Source: an uncultured Rhodospirillales bacterium
Lineage (GTDB): Bacteria; Pseudomonadota; Alphaproteobacteria; CACIAM-22H2
NCBI GenBank assembly: GCA_937926175.1
Contig: CALANV010000024.1
Location: 1 to 30,925 of the forward strand
Direction: 5' to 3'
DNA: 30,925 bases
Shown here one piece after another: positions 13,587 to 25,656 of the stretch. The position numbers were made by a program, and so were the translations under genes. Under the pieces are notes generated by a model that was not told where the DNA came from, did no database searches, and saw only the letters and a program-made list of their open reading frames with translations. Every line of letters begins with the position of its first letter. The stretch's first letter is position 1.

Positions 13587-15503
13587 TCAAAATCCGAACA
13601 TGTGATCGAAGCTGAATCCCGAGTCGCCGTCGACCAGTCCGTGATAGCCGAACAGGCGGCACGTCGTGTCACGGATGATGACATAGCCGCCGTCGCCGGC
13701 GCGCGCGAGCAGCGACGGTCCGAACACCTCGGATGCCCGCCACAGATACGAACCGCTGCACGGAATGCGGACATGTTCGCGCGCAAGCTCCGTGCCCGCG
13801 CGATCGTGGAGGATGAGCCACGTGTCGGATTGCGTGTGCCACGGCGTCGAGGCGGGATAGATGAGATGGCAGAGCGTATCGAGGCCGTCGGTGCCGAGTC
13901 GCAGGAAAAGCCGCGTCGACAGCCCGGGCGGGGCCGTGGTGTAGGACTGGGGCTCGTTCTTGTAGGTGAGCACCGTATTGAAGATGTGCGCCCCGAAGCT
14001 GGTCTCGGCGGCGTGGCCGCTCACCTTGTCCTCGTAGCGGAAAAGGGCGTGGAGCCAGCCGTCGCCCTCACCGCCGTCACGGAAGTCGTAGAGCAGCTCG
14101 AGGTGCCCGTAGCCGGACGGGAGAACGGTCTCGATGGCCCCGTTCAGGATATCGCTTACGTCCACCGCGGTACGGTGATTGCGCGGCAGCCGGCCGAGGA
14201 AGCGCTCGGCCACTTCGCGGCCGCTGGCGTCGTAGATCCGCACGCCCACCGGCAACTCTGCCTGTGTCGTCGCCATCGGCGTCGGCAGAAGGAGGCTGCG
14301 ATAGCGGCTGGGCGGCAGCACGGGCGCCGGCAGCACGAACCCCTTGCCCATCAGGTTGGCGAGCTCCGGCAGATGCGGGTCGGGCTTGAGGTCGATGCGC
14401 TCCACGTTCGGGTGCGCGATGCGACGGTGGCCCGACTCGGTGGTGATCTCGTAGCGCGGGCGGACGAAGTGCCGCCCGGCACGGATCTCGATCTGCGCCG
14501 GCCAGCGCGCGGCCGGCAGCAGCGCCGAGACGTCGAGGGCATAGCTGCCGAAGGGCGGCACGGCGCGGTCGAGCCAGACGACCTCGTTCTCGCCCATCAG
14601 GTTGAGCCCGACCGCCCCGGCCGGAATGGGGCAGGGGTGGCTGTTCTGGACCCAGAGGACAACCTTTTCATCCGCGCGGGGAGCCGGCAGGCCGGCGTAG
14701 AAATCGGCGGGCCAGGCGTTGGCGTCATGGGTGCACGAGAGATCCGCCGCGTGCTCGCCGAAAACGTCCAGCGCGTATTTCACGACGTCGTGCCCGGCAG
14801 CCCCCGTCGCGTGGATGAAGAGCTGCCCCGTGAAGTCGCCGAGGCCGAAGCGGCGCCGAACGTCGCGGCTATCGATGACGATCCCGGCGGGGCTGGGGGG
14901 CATGTCCTCGCGCCACTGCGCCAGCACCCGGCCGTCGGCATCGAACAGGCAGAGCCACAGCGCGACCTTGTTCGCGCCATAGCCGGCCCAGTAATTCGCG
15001 GTCGCGATGCGCGTGTGGAGGCCGGCGCTGTCGCGGAAGAACGCGAAGTTGGTCGCGAAGTTCAGCGGGTCGAGGTAGCGGCGCCGGTTCGTCAGCATGT
15101 CGTCCGGCAGCCGGACGGCGTCGAGCGTCACGATCCCGGCGCCAGAGGGAACGAGATGGCGTATGTGCGCGACGATGCGTTCGGCATCGAAGACGGGAAT
15201 GAAGACGCGCGCGACCTTGGCGCCGGCAAGGTCGGTCACCGGTTGGGCGGCGCGGCCGAGGATCGTGCGGCCAATTTCGGCGATGTTCTGGACGAAGACG
15301 GCGCGAACGTCGATGCCGTCCAGGCGGTGGATCTCGGCAAACGCGTCGGCCGTGCCGGCCGGATCGTAGACGGCAATGGGCCCGGCCGCGCGCAGGTCCG
15401 CCAGCAGCGCGCCGATCGCCGCCTGCACGTAGGGATGGCCGATGGCCTTGAAGAAACTGTCGCCGCCCTTGGCGTTGCTGAACGTCTCGATTCTGAGCGC
15501 CAT
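13587..15503 (-). CDS. Conserved-looking 638-residue protein of unknown function
   Basis: I do not recognise this protein. It has no signal peptide, membrane segment or known catalytic motif. Residues 1-140 look alpha/beta, with strand-helix alternation (GPIAVYDPAG, VRAVFVQNIAEIG, VARVFIPVFDAERI). The rest is rich in predicted beta strands with aromatic and proline-rich turns. Two internal stretches around 150-250 and 270-350 each combine a FATNFAFF or VVLWVQNSH-like strand with later acidic turns, possibly two related beta-sandwich domains. Codon use and the long uninterrupted frame support a real gene. It lies 75 bases after the ELM1-family gene on the same strand, so the pair may be an operon, and trxB follows 134 bases downstream. 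Confidence 0.8.
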   Translation of the reverse strand: MALRIETFSNAKGGDSFFKAIGHPYVQAAIGALLADLRAAGPIAVYDPAGTADAFAEIHRLDGIDVRAVFVQNIAEIGRTILGRAAQPVTDLAGAKVARVFIPVFDAERIVAHIRHLVPSGAGIVTLDAVRLPDDMLTNRRRYLDPLNFATNFAFFRDSAGLHTRIATANYWAGYGANKVALWLCLFDADGRVLAQWREDMPPSPAGIVIDSRDVRRRFGLGDFTGQLFIHATGAAGHDVVKYALDVFGEHAADLSCTHDANAWPADFYAGLPAPRADEKVVLWVQNSHPCPIPAGAVGLNLMGENEVVWLDRAVPPFGSYALDVSALLPAARWPAQIEIRAGRHFVRPRYEITTESGHRRIAHPNVERIDLKPDPHLPELANLMGKGFVLPAPVLPPSRYRSLLLPTPMATTQAELPVGVRIYDASGREVAERFLGRLPRNHRTAVDVSDILNGAIETVLPSGYGHLELLYDFRDGGEGDGWLHALFRYEDKVSGHAAETSFGAHIFNTVLTYKNEPQSYTTAPPGLSTRLFLRLGTDGLDTLCHLIYPASTPWHTQSDTWLILHDRAGTELAREHVRIPCSGSYLWRASEVFGPSLLARAGDGGYVIIRDTTCRLFGYHGLVDGDSGFSFDHMFGF

Positions 15504-15578
15504 GTACGAACCCAGTGTTGGTTACGCCGGTCTTATAGCGGGTGACCGGCTTTCCCACCACCGGATCGGTACAGGTGA

Positions 15579-16535
15579 TCACGACCAGCCGAAGCGCTGG
15601 CGGATCTTCGCCGCGGCCCGCGCTGTGTCGTCGGGCGGGTCGTAGCGCCACGTGGCGACACTGCCGTCGAACCGGCGGGTGATGCCGTCGGCCATGAGCA
15701 TCTCGTGGAACCGCCGGATCCGGCGCGATTCGCCCTCGAGCTGCGCGACATAGACGGGCTTGCCGGTTGCGATCGCCTCGGACGTCATCGACACCGAGTC
15801 CTCGGTGACGATGATCGAATCGGCGAGCGCGAGCATGCCGAAATAGGGGTTCTCGCCGGTGCCGTCCCAGATATAGACCGGGGCACCGGCGAGCCGTTCG
15901 CGCAGGATCGCGACGCAGCCGGGATCGGTGCGGCGCGACGGCGTCACGGCCAGGCCGCCGCCCGAGACGCGGGCAAATCTCAGCAGGTCGTCGGCCAGCC
16001 GCTTGGAGATGGCAGGCGTCAGCCGATGGCGGCGGTTGGAGCCGCCCACCAGTACGGCGGTGAGCGGGCGCGGCAGATGCGCGAACACTGGGCGCCAGCG
16101 CTCCGCCCCCGCCGCAAGCTTCGCCGCCGTCACGGCATGGACGGCGGCCTTGGTGACGATCACGTTGGAGCCGTCGACGTTGTCGTGCCGGGGCACGACG
16201 ACGACATCGAACGCGGCGAGATTCATGCGCGGATTCTGGATATGGACGATCCGTGTCCGGCCGCCGCTCGCACGCTTGATGGCGACGGCGAGCGGCGCAC
16301 TGACGTTGCCGCAACTGATGACGAGATCGGGCCAGGGCGGGACGAGCGGGTCGCTGTCGCGGGTGGGCGCGGCGAGCGGCCGGAACCACAGCCGATTGGG
16401 CAGCCAGTCCCAGGGCAGACGGACGCGGACGCGCTTGATCTCGGGCGTCAGCCCCAACGCCTCGGCGAGGCCCCGCCCCTGCGCCTCCATGCCGGCATGG
16501 CCCTCGGTGATCACCCAGCACTTTCGCATCGTCAT
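15579..16535 (-). CDS. ELM1 family (DUF1022) protein
   Basis: The 318-residue protein belongs to the family named after plant mitochondrial fission protein ELM1, which is common in alphaproteobacteria and has a nucleotide-sugar-transferase-like GT-B shape. Typical segments are visible: WVITEGHAGMEAQGRGLAEAL at the N-terminus, then DLVISCGNVSAP, VHIQNPRM and the later VLVGGSNRRH, with TEDSVSMTSEA near the C-terminus. It may start at ATG 16535 or at the ATG two codons later. Function in bacteria is not established; a glycosyltransferase-like role is inference. It diverges from the Lrp-type gene and precedes the 638-residue gene. Confidence 0.9.
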   Translation of the reverse strand: MTMRKCWVITEGHAGMEAQGRGLAEALGLTPEIKRVRVRLPWDWLPNRLWFRPLAAPTRDSDPLVPPWPDLVISCGNVSAPLAVAIKRASGGRTRIVHIQNPRMNLAAFDVVVVPRHDNVDGSNVIVTKAAVHAVTAAKLAAGAERWRPVFAHLPRPLTAVLVGGSNRRHRLTPAISKRLADDLLRFARVSGGGLAVTPSRRTDPGCVAILRERLAGAPVYIWDGTGENPYFGMLALADSIIVTEDSVSMTSEAIATGKPVYVAQLEGESRRIRRFHEMLMADGITRRFDGSVATWRYDPPDDTARAAAKIRQRFGWS

Positions 16536-16613
16536 GAAACGTGGCCGTCCAGTCAGCCGGGCACGGTGACATGGAGCGGGGCTCTGCCGAATCCGCCCAC
16601 CGGCACCGAGTAG

Positions 16614-16642
16614 TTGCCATTTTTCTTCAGTCTGGGTAACAT
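16614..16642 (+). promoter_or_regulatory. Predicted sigma70-type promoter of the Lrp-family gene
   Basis: TTGCCA at 16614-16619 and TAACAT at 16637-16642 are separated by exactly 17 bases, giving a start near 16650 and a leader of about 27 bases before the ATG at 16677. The AT-rich run 16620-16660 is unusual for this genome. Autoregulation, common in this family, would place an Lrp site here, but I cannot define one. Confidence 0.5.
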
Positions 16643-16676
16643 TATTTCAAGTTAGCGCAATTTACGGAAAAGAGCG

Positions 16677-17153
16677 ATGCGCCGGGTGAAACTCGACCGG
16701 ATCGATCGGCGGATCCTTCGTGACCTTCAGGACAACGGCCGGATGACGAATGTCGAGCTTGCCAGACGGGCCGAAATCTCGGCGCCGCCGTGCCTGAGGC
16801 GCGTGCGTGCGCTCGAAGAGGCGAAGGTCATAAAGGGTTATCACGCGGAACTCAATCCTGCGGCGCTCGGCTTTCACGTGACGGTGTTCGCGCATGTCGG
16901 CCTGTCGAGTCAGGCCGAACACGACCTCAAGGCGTTCGAGGACATGGTGAACACGTGGCCGCAGGTGCGCGAATGCCACATGCTGGCGGGCGAGACCGAC
17001 TTCCTGCTCAAGATCGTCGCCGAGGACTGGGACGCCTATCAGACGTTCCTTACCACCAAGCTGACGACGGCGCCCAACGTGAGCCATGTCAAGTCCGCGC
17101 TGGCGATCCGCACGTCAAAGCTTCTGCCGGGGGTTCCGGTCGAGGTGGACTAA
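16677..17153 (+). CDS. Lrp/AsnC family transcriptional regulator
   Basis: This 158-residue regulator has an N-terminal helix-turn-helix (LDRIDRRILRDLQDNGRMTN, then ELARRAEISAPPCLRRVRALEE, residues 6-48) and a C-terminal RAM ligand-binding domain (about 68-150), including the VRECHMLAGETDFLLKI segment typical of Lrp proteins. ATG 16677 has GGAAAAGAG upstream. It is divergent from the ELM1-family gene and may regulate it, though that is only positional. The amino-acid effector cannot be told. Confidence 0.94.
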   Translation: MRRVKLDRIDRRILRDLQDNGRMTNVELARRAEISAPPCLRRVRALEEAKVIKGYHAELNPAALGFHVTVFAHVGLSSQAEHDLKAFEDMVNTWPQVRECHMLAGETDFLLKIVAEDWDAYQTFLTTKLTTAPNVSHVKSALAIRTSKLLPGVPVEVD

Positions 17154-17596
17154 TCACCTCTTCCACACGCGACCGATGCCGCACTGCGTGATGTAGCCGC
17201 CACGTCCGCGACGAGCGAGCCGGCAAGAATGCTGGCGCGACCGCGATGCCGGGTTGCCGACGGATTGGTCGAGCGGCGTATCACGATCGCATCGCGCCAA
17301 TTGGGCGCGGCGTCGATCGTTACCGGCACGATCATGCCGCCGACGAAGTCGCGGGCCCGCCGGTGGGAAACGACGGCAGCGGGCATCGGCGCTTCCCGGC
17401 GACTGCGTTTCATCCTCGTGCGCCACGCCCGATGCCGACGCAGTTGTCGCCCGCCGGCGGGGTAAAGATGACACCAGCGCGCGGCGCTTCGGCTTGACTT
17501 GACCGGACGTTTCGGAAAAGTTTACGCGCCGCCCGCGGCCGACGGAGCCGATCCGCGACGAGGGTGTTTTCATTTCAGCAGCGGGCACGAGGTTTC
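17154..17596. other. Intergenic region before the UspA gene
   Basis: No convincing gene is seen in 443 bases. An 87-residue minus frame (17150-17413) starts within it but resembles no family. A weak TTGACC-17-TTACGC promoter match near 17496-17524 could drive the UspA gene. The GAGG at 17589-17592 is that gene's ribosome site. Confidence 0.5.
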
Positions 17597-18418
17597 ATGA
17601 AAACCATCCTCGTCCATCTGGCTCACGACGACGATTGCCGCCGCCGCGTGGAAACGGCGGTCGGCTTGGCCGCCGCGCATGGCGCCCATCTCGTCGGCAT
17701 CTACACGAAATCACTGCATGTCACGCCGCCGGCGATCGTCGGTCGCGGCGCATCCGCCTTATTCCTGCGGGAAATGGAAGCAAGCGCCGCGGAACAGGCA
17801 CAGGAAACATCCGCAGCGTTTCGGGCAGCAACGGAGCGGGCCGGTATCACGGCCGAATTCGTCGAGCAGTCCGGCGAGGCGATCGACGTGCTCGCCGCGA
17901 GTTCGTGCTGTGCCGATCTTCTCGTCGTCAGCCAGACTCCGCCGGAAACGGTGGAGGACGTGCTGGCCGGCAGCCGGCCGGATCAGGCCGCGCTGGTCGC
18001 CGCCTGTCCGACGCTGATCGTTCCGCACGGCACCGGCACGCCGGAAACCGGTCGGCGCGTGCTGATCGCTTGGAAGCGCGCGCGCGAGGCGGCCCGTGCG
18101 GTACGGGATGCTTTGCCGATCCTACGCTGGGCCCAGACCGTCACCGTGCTCACGGTCGGTTCAGCCGCAGCCGATGAAGGGGCGAGCGCAAAGCTGGTGG
18201 CATATCTCGAACGACACGGCATTCTCGCCACGATGCGACCCGATTACGGCGACGAGAGCAACGTCGGCGCGGTCGTGCTTGCCCATGCGCGCGACCTGGA
18301 TGCGGACATGATCGTGATGGGTGCCTACGGGCACTCGCGATTGCGCGAAATGATCCTCGGCGGGGCGACAGCGCATGTTCTGGCCAACACCACGGTGCCG
18401 GTGCTGATGTCGCATTGA
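17597..18418 (+). CDS. Tandem universal stress protein (UspA family)
   Basis: The 273-residue cytoplasmic protein consists of two Usp domains, about residues 1-150 and 155-273. The second domain ends with the nucleotide-binding motif MGAYGHSRLREMILGGAT, the G-x2-G-x9-G pattern of ATP-binding Usp proteins, then VPVLMSH. The first domain has lost that motif (SQTPPETVEDVLAGSRPDQA), so probably only the second half binds ATP. The ATG at 17597 (MKTILVHL) follows GAGG; an in-frame start at 17564 is rejected. It lies 69 bases upstream of the antiporter gene on the same strand and is probably co-transcribed with it. Confidence 0.92.
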   Translation: MKTILVHLAHDDDCRRRVETAVGLAAAHGAHLVGIYTKSLHVTPPAIVGRGASALFLREMEASAAEQAQETSAAFRAATERAGITAEFVEQSGEAIDVLAASSCCADLLVVSQTPPETVEDVLAGSRPDQAALVAACPTLIVPHGTGTPETGRRVLIAWKRAREAARAVRDALPILRWAQTVTVLTVGSAAADEGASAKLVAYLERHGILATMRPDYGDESNVGAVVLAHARDLDADMIVMGAYGHSRLREMILGGATAHVLANTTVPVLMSH

Positions 18419-18487
18419 GGTGTCCATCCGTTCGAGACGGCCGGTCGGCCCAATCTGCAACGAAATCGACGGGGAACAGGGACAAGA

Positions 18488-19918
18488 GTGAATACGCGCA
18501 CGATGCTTCTGGCGGCCGTCGCCGCAATTTTCGGCCTCATCCTCCCGGATGTCGCGTTCGCCGCGTCGGCCGGAACGGATGCGCCGCATATGGATGGCAG
18601 CGCCCTGAGCCTGATCTGGGGCCTGCCGTTCGTCGGCATCCTGCTGTCGATTGCGCTGTTTCCGCTGATCGCGCCGCATTTCTGGGAGCATCACTTCGGC
18701 AAGGTCTCGGCATTCTGGGCGTTCGCCTTCCTGATCCCGTTCGCCGTGACGTTCGGGCCGGCCGTGACGGTCTACAGCGTCCTGCACACGCTGCTGCTCG
18801 AATATGTTCCCTTCATCATTCTGCTGTTCGCGCTGTTCACCGTCAGCGGCGGTATTTCGGTCAAGGGCGCGATGAGCGGCACGCCGGTCTCCAACACCGT
18901 CATGCTCGGCATCGGCACGGCGGTCGCGAGCTGGACCGGCACGACCGGCGCGTCGATGCTGCTGATCCGGCCGATGCTGCAGGCGAACAAATGGCGTCGG
19001 CACGTGGTGCACACGGTCGTGTTCTTCATCTTTCTCGTGTCGAACATCGGCGGCTCGCTCACGCCGCTGGGCGATCCGCCGCTGTTCCTGGGCTTCCTCA
19101 AGGGCGTCGACTTCTTCTGGACGACGACGCACATCTTCGCGGAGACGCTCGTCGTCGCCGTGCCGCTGCTGGCCCTGTTCTTCGTGATCGACAGCTTCTA
19201 CTACCGCAAGGAGACGAACACGCCGCCCGCGCAGGCCAGCGGCCTTCAGGTCGAGGGCAAGATCAACATCCTGCTGCTGGCCGGCGTCGTCGGCGCCGTT
19301 CTCCTGAGCGGCGTCTGGGATTCGGGCGTGTCGTTCACGATCTATCACAACGAGATTCCGCTGCAGAACCTCGTCCGCGACGCGCTGCTGATCCTGATCG
19401 CGTTCGCGTCGCTTCGCCTCACGCCGAAGGCGGCGCACGAAATGAACGACTTCAACTGGGGTCCGATGAAGGAGGTCGCCAAGCTTTTTGCCGGCATCTT
19501 TCTCACCATCGTCCCGGTGATCGAGATCCTGCGCGCCGGCAGGGAAGGGGCGTTGAGCAGCGTCGTTGCGCTGGTGACGCGGCCCGACGGCACGCCCGAC
19601 AACGCCATGTATTTCTGGCTGACGGGCGTGCTCTCGAGCTTCCTCGACAATGCGCCGACCTATCTCGTGTTCTTCAATCTCGCCGGCGGCGATGCCGAGG
19701 TGCTGATGCACCAGATACCGGTCACGCTCGCCGCGATCTCGTGCGGGGCGGTGTTCATGGGCGCCAACACCTATATCGGCAACGCGCCCAACTTCATGGT
19801 CAAGGCGATCGCCGAAAGCCGCGGCGTAAAGATGCCGAGCTTCTTCGGCTACATGGCCTGGTCGGTCCTGATCCTGATTCCGCTCTTCGTGCTGACGACG
19901 TTCATTTTCTTCCGGTGA
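18488..19918 (+). CDS. NhaD-type sodium:proton antiporter
   Basis: This 476-residue inner membrane protein of the ion-transporter superfamily (NhaD/ArsB/CitT) is predicted to have an N-terminal signal-like segment ending near AFAASA, then about eleven to twelve membrane helices. The two diagnostic re-entrant segments are present: VSNIGGSLTPLGDPP around 182-198 in the first half and SSFLDNAPTYLVFFN around 379-393 in the second, near the ion site. It exchanges Na+ for H+ in characterised relatives. The start is a GTG with an AACAGGGACA leader. It follows the UspA gene closely, suggesting a stress-response pair, and converges on chrA. I leave the symbol blank because several related antiporter names are in use. 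Confidence 0.88.
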   Translation: MNTRTMLLAAVAAIFGLILPDVAFAASAGTDAPHMDGSALSLIWGLPFVGILLSIALFPLIAPHFWEHHFGKVSAFWAFAFLIPFAVTFGPAVTVYSVLHTLLLEYVPFIILLFALFTVSGGISVKGAMSGTPVSNTVMLGIGTAVASWTGTTGASMLLIRPMLQANKWRRHVVHTVVFFIFLVSNIGGSLTPLGDPPLFLGFLKGVDFFWTTTHIFAETLVVAVPLLALFFVIDSFYYRKETNTPPAQASGLQVEGKINILLLAGVVGAVLLSGVWDSGVSFTIYHNEIPLQNLVRDALLILIAFASLRLTPKAAHEMNDFNWGPMKEVAKLFAGIFLTIVPVIEILRAGREGALSSVVALVTRPDGTPDNAMYFWLTGVLSSFLDNAPTYLVFFNLAGGDAEVLMHQIPVTLAAISCGAVFMGANTYIGNAPNFMVKAIAESRGVKMPSFFGYMAWSVLILIPLFVLTTFIFFR

Positions 19919-19997
19919 GCGACCTCGGGCCGCTTTGAGCCGATCCGGTCTCGGGCGGCGTCGGAAACGCCGGGTCGGACAGCACGGGGCGCATGCC

Positions 19998-21407
19998 CTA
20001 GGTCGTGCCGCCGGCGAGAAACCAGAGAATTCCGAGGGCGGCGGTACCGGCGAGCGTCGGGATCATGCCGCGCCTGAATCGGAAGATTGCCAGGATCGCG
20101 GCGATCGTCAGGACCAGCGACGGCACGTTCAGGGTCGCCAGGACCGGCACGTCGAGCGCCAAGCCGAAACTCGTGATCTTGCGCGTCTGGGCGAACAACA
20201 CGTGCAGCGCAAACCAGACCGCGAGGTTCAGGATGACGCCCACGACCGCCGCCGTGATTGCCGCGAGTGCCGCGGACAGTGCCCGGTTTCCGCGTAAGGC
20301 CTCGATATAGGGCGCGCCCAGGAAGATCCAGAGGAAGCAAGGTACGAACGTGACCCAGGTGGTGAGGATCCCGCCGAGCGTACCGGCCAGCATCGGGTCG
20401 AGGCCGCCCGGATCGCGGTAGGCGCCGAGGAAGCCGACGAACTGCACGACCATGATCAACGGCCCCGGCGTGGTTTCGGCCATGCCGAGGCCGTCGAGCA
20501 TTTCGCCGGGCGCCAGCCAGCCGTAATGCTCCACGGCCTGCTGCGCGACATAGGCGAGGACGGCGTAGGCGCCGCCGAACGTGACAACCGCCATCTTGCT
20601 GAAGAACACGGCGATCTGGGTAAAGACGTCGGCGCTTCCCAAGGTCGCGAACAGCACCGCGATCGGGCCCAGCCACAGCACGAGAGATACGGCGGTCACC
20701 TTCAGCGACCAGCCGAGCCTCGGGCGTGCATGGGGCGGGACCCGCTCACCGAGCAGGGGGGCGCGATCGGCCGGGGCGTTCGCGCCGTCCGTCACGTGGC
20801 CGTTTGCCGCCGTAAAAGCCGACAGGCCGAGGCGGCCGCCGACGAACCCGATCAGGCCGGCGCCGAGCACGATGAGCGGGAAAGGAACGTCGAACGCGAA
20901 GATCGCGACGAACGCCGCGGCCGCGAGGCCGGCCATGAGGCGGTTCCTGAGCGCGCGCCGACCGATCCGCACCACCGCATCGATGACGACGGCGAGGACG
21001 GCGGCCTTCAAACCGAAGAAGAGGGCCTGAACCACTCCGACGTTGCCGAAGCCGGCATAGAGCCAGCTTAAGACCATGAGCGCGACGAAGCCCGGCAACA
21101 CGAACAACGTGCCGGCGACCACGCCGCCGAGCGTGCGGTGCATCAGCCAGCCGACATAGATCGCGAGCTGCGTCGCCTCGGGCCCCGGCAGCAGCATGCA
21201 GTAGTTGAGCGCGTGCAGGAACCGGCTTTCGCCGATCCAGCGCTTTTCCTCGACGAGGATGCGATGCATGACGGCGATCTGTCCGGCCGGACCGCCGAAG
21301 CTGAGCGCCGCGATGCGTGCCCATACCTTGACGGCTTGTCCGAACGGCACGCCGTGATGGGACGTATCGGGGGCGCGGCCGGCAGGCGGTGCGGCTGTGC
21401 CGTGCAT
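19998..21407 (-). CDS. chrA: Chromate transporter
   Basis: ChrA proteins export chromate driven by the membrane potential. The 469-residue protein has two homologous chromate-transport halves. The first carries SFGGPAGQIAVMH and LLPGPEATQLAIYVG; the second carries TFGGAYAVLAYV and TTPGPLIMVVQFVGFLGAY. About ten to twelve membrane helices are separated by a hydrophilic central loop near residues 200-230. ATG 21407 has AAAGGATG upstream; an ATG at 21422 and a longer frame to 21464 are less likely. No chrB regulator is adjacent, so it may be constitutive or controlled from elsewhere. It converges on the antiporter gene without a clear terminator between them. Confidence 0.93.
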   Translation of the reverse strand: MHGTAAPPAGRAPDTSHHGVPFGQAVKVWARIAALSFGGPAGQIAVMHRILVEEKRWIGESRFLHALNYCMLLPGPEATQLAIYVGWLMHRTLGGVVAGTLFVLPGFVALMVLSWLYAGFGNVGVVQALFFGLKAAVLAVVIDAVVRIGRRALRNRLMAGLAAAAFVAIFAFDVPFPLIVLGAGLIGFVGGRLGLSAFTAANGHVTDGANAPADRAPLLGERVPPHARPRLGWSLKVTAVSLVLWLGPIAVLFATLGSADVFTQIAVFFSKMAVVTFGGAYAVLAYVAQQAVEHYGWLAPGEMLDGLGMAETTPGPLIMVVQFVGFLGAYRDPGGLDPMLAGTLGGILTTWVTFVPCFLWIFLGAPYIEALRGNRALSAALAAITAAVVGVILNLAVWFALHVLFAQTRKITSFGLALDVPVLATLNVPSLVLTIAAILAIFRFRRGMIPTLAGTAALGILWFLAGGTT

Positions 21408-21770
21408 CGTGCATCCTTTCATCCGCGCTGCCTTGCGGAAGGACTCGTGGAAACCATCGCACACCCCGGCACCGCGTGCGACGTGCCGGCTGCGAATGGC
21501 TGGTAGCAGCCGCTGACGCTAAAGGTAGAACGTGACCGGTTCAACCTGGGGCTGGATGGACGGGTGCGGCCTCAGGGGAGGGGCCTCACCTTCAGGGATG
21601 CCGGCCGGATCGGGCGCCGGACAAGAGCGGACAGCGTCGCGCGTTCCGGCGAGCCCGTCGTTGAACGGTTGCACCGGCCATGAGCGCGTAAGCCGGTTTC
21701 CATGGCCACGATGAAACGGCGCGCCGGCGACAACCACCCGGCGTTCACGGGCCGGGATAGGCCGGCGCCG
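21408..21770. other. Intergenic region between chrA and greA
   Basis: These 363 bases lie between two leftward genes, so they hold the greA 3' end and the chrA promoter. A GC-rich inverted repeat near 21748-21766 just after the greA stop may be its terminator but lacks a T tract. A 72-residue minus frame (21519-21737) resembles nothing I know. Nothing else is seen. Confidence 0.5.
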
Positions 21771-22244
21771 TCACTTGTAGCGGACGCGGATGATCTCGTA
21801 GGCCTTGGAGCCGCGCGGCGTGGTGACCTCGACCGAGTCGCCGGTCTGCTTGCCGATCAGCGCGCGGGCGAGCGGCGAGGTGATGGAGAGCCGGCCCTGC
21901 TGAATATCGGCCTCCTCCGCCCCGACGATCTGATAGGTCGTCTCCTCGCCCGAGTCCTCGTCGGCGAGCGTAACCTTGGCGCCGAACTTGATGACCTTGC
22001 CCGACAGCTTGGAGACGTCGATCACCTCGGCCCGCGCGATCTTGTCCTCGAGTTCGGCAACGCGGCCCTCGATGAAGCTCTGCCGCTCGCGCGCGGCTTG
22101 ATATTCGGCGTTCTCCGACAGATCGCCGTGGTCGCGCGCCTCGGCGATCGCTTTGATCACGGCTGGACGCTCCACCGTCTTGAGGTGCTTGAGCTCGGCC
22201 TCCAGCCGCGCCAAGCCTTCGGGGGTCATCGGAATCTTTTCCAT
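21771..22244 (-). CDS. greA: Transcription elongation factor GreA
   Basis: GreA stimulates RNA polymerase to cleave backtracked transcripts. The 157-residue protein has the N-terminal coiled coil (about 1-75) with the conserved acidic tip ARDHGDLSENAEY (Asp and Glu act at the polymerase active site), followed by the C-terminal FKBP-like domain (about 80-157) with SPLARALIGKQTGD and the ending YEIIRVRYK. I chose ATG 22244 (MEKIPMTPEG), which gives the standard length, over a TTG two codons upstream. It lies 80 bases after carB on the same strand, an arrangement seen in alphaproteobacteria, and is likely co-transcribed with it. Confidence 0.97.
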   Translation of the reverse strand: MEKIPMTPEGLARLEAELKHLKTVERPAVIKAIAEARDHGDLSENAEYQAARERQSFIEGRVAELEDKIARAEVIDVSKLSGKVIKFGAKVTLADEDSGEETTYQIVGAEEADIQQGRLSITSPLARALIGKQTGDSVEVTTPRGSKAYEIIRVRYK

Positions 22245-22324
22245 CGACAACGACCTTCACCTTTCGGGACCGTACCGGCAGACCGGCACAATCCCGACGC
22301 CATTCATCCTGGTGGATACCGGGA

Positions 22325-25576
<3,252 letters not shown>

Positions 25577-25656
25577 CGTTCGTTACGCGCGGAAGGCCGA
25601 AGGAGCGGACGGAACCGGTCGAAGAGCACGGATGCGACGCACGTCCGGCGTGCCGC

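Noticed and set aside
17150..17413. 87-residue minus-strand frame between lrp and uspA
   Set aside because: No family, no clear ribosome site; downstream end overlaps the lrp stop region. Kept only as part of the intergenic note.
21519..21737. 72-residue minus-strand frame between chrA and greA
   Set aside because: Low-complexity Pro/Gly/Arg composition, no family match, no ribosome site.
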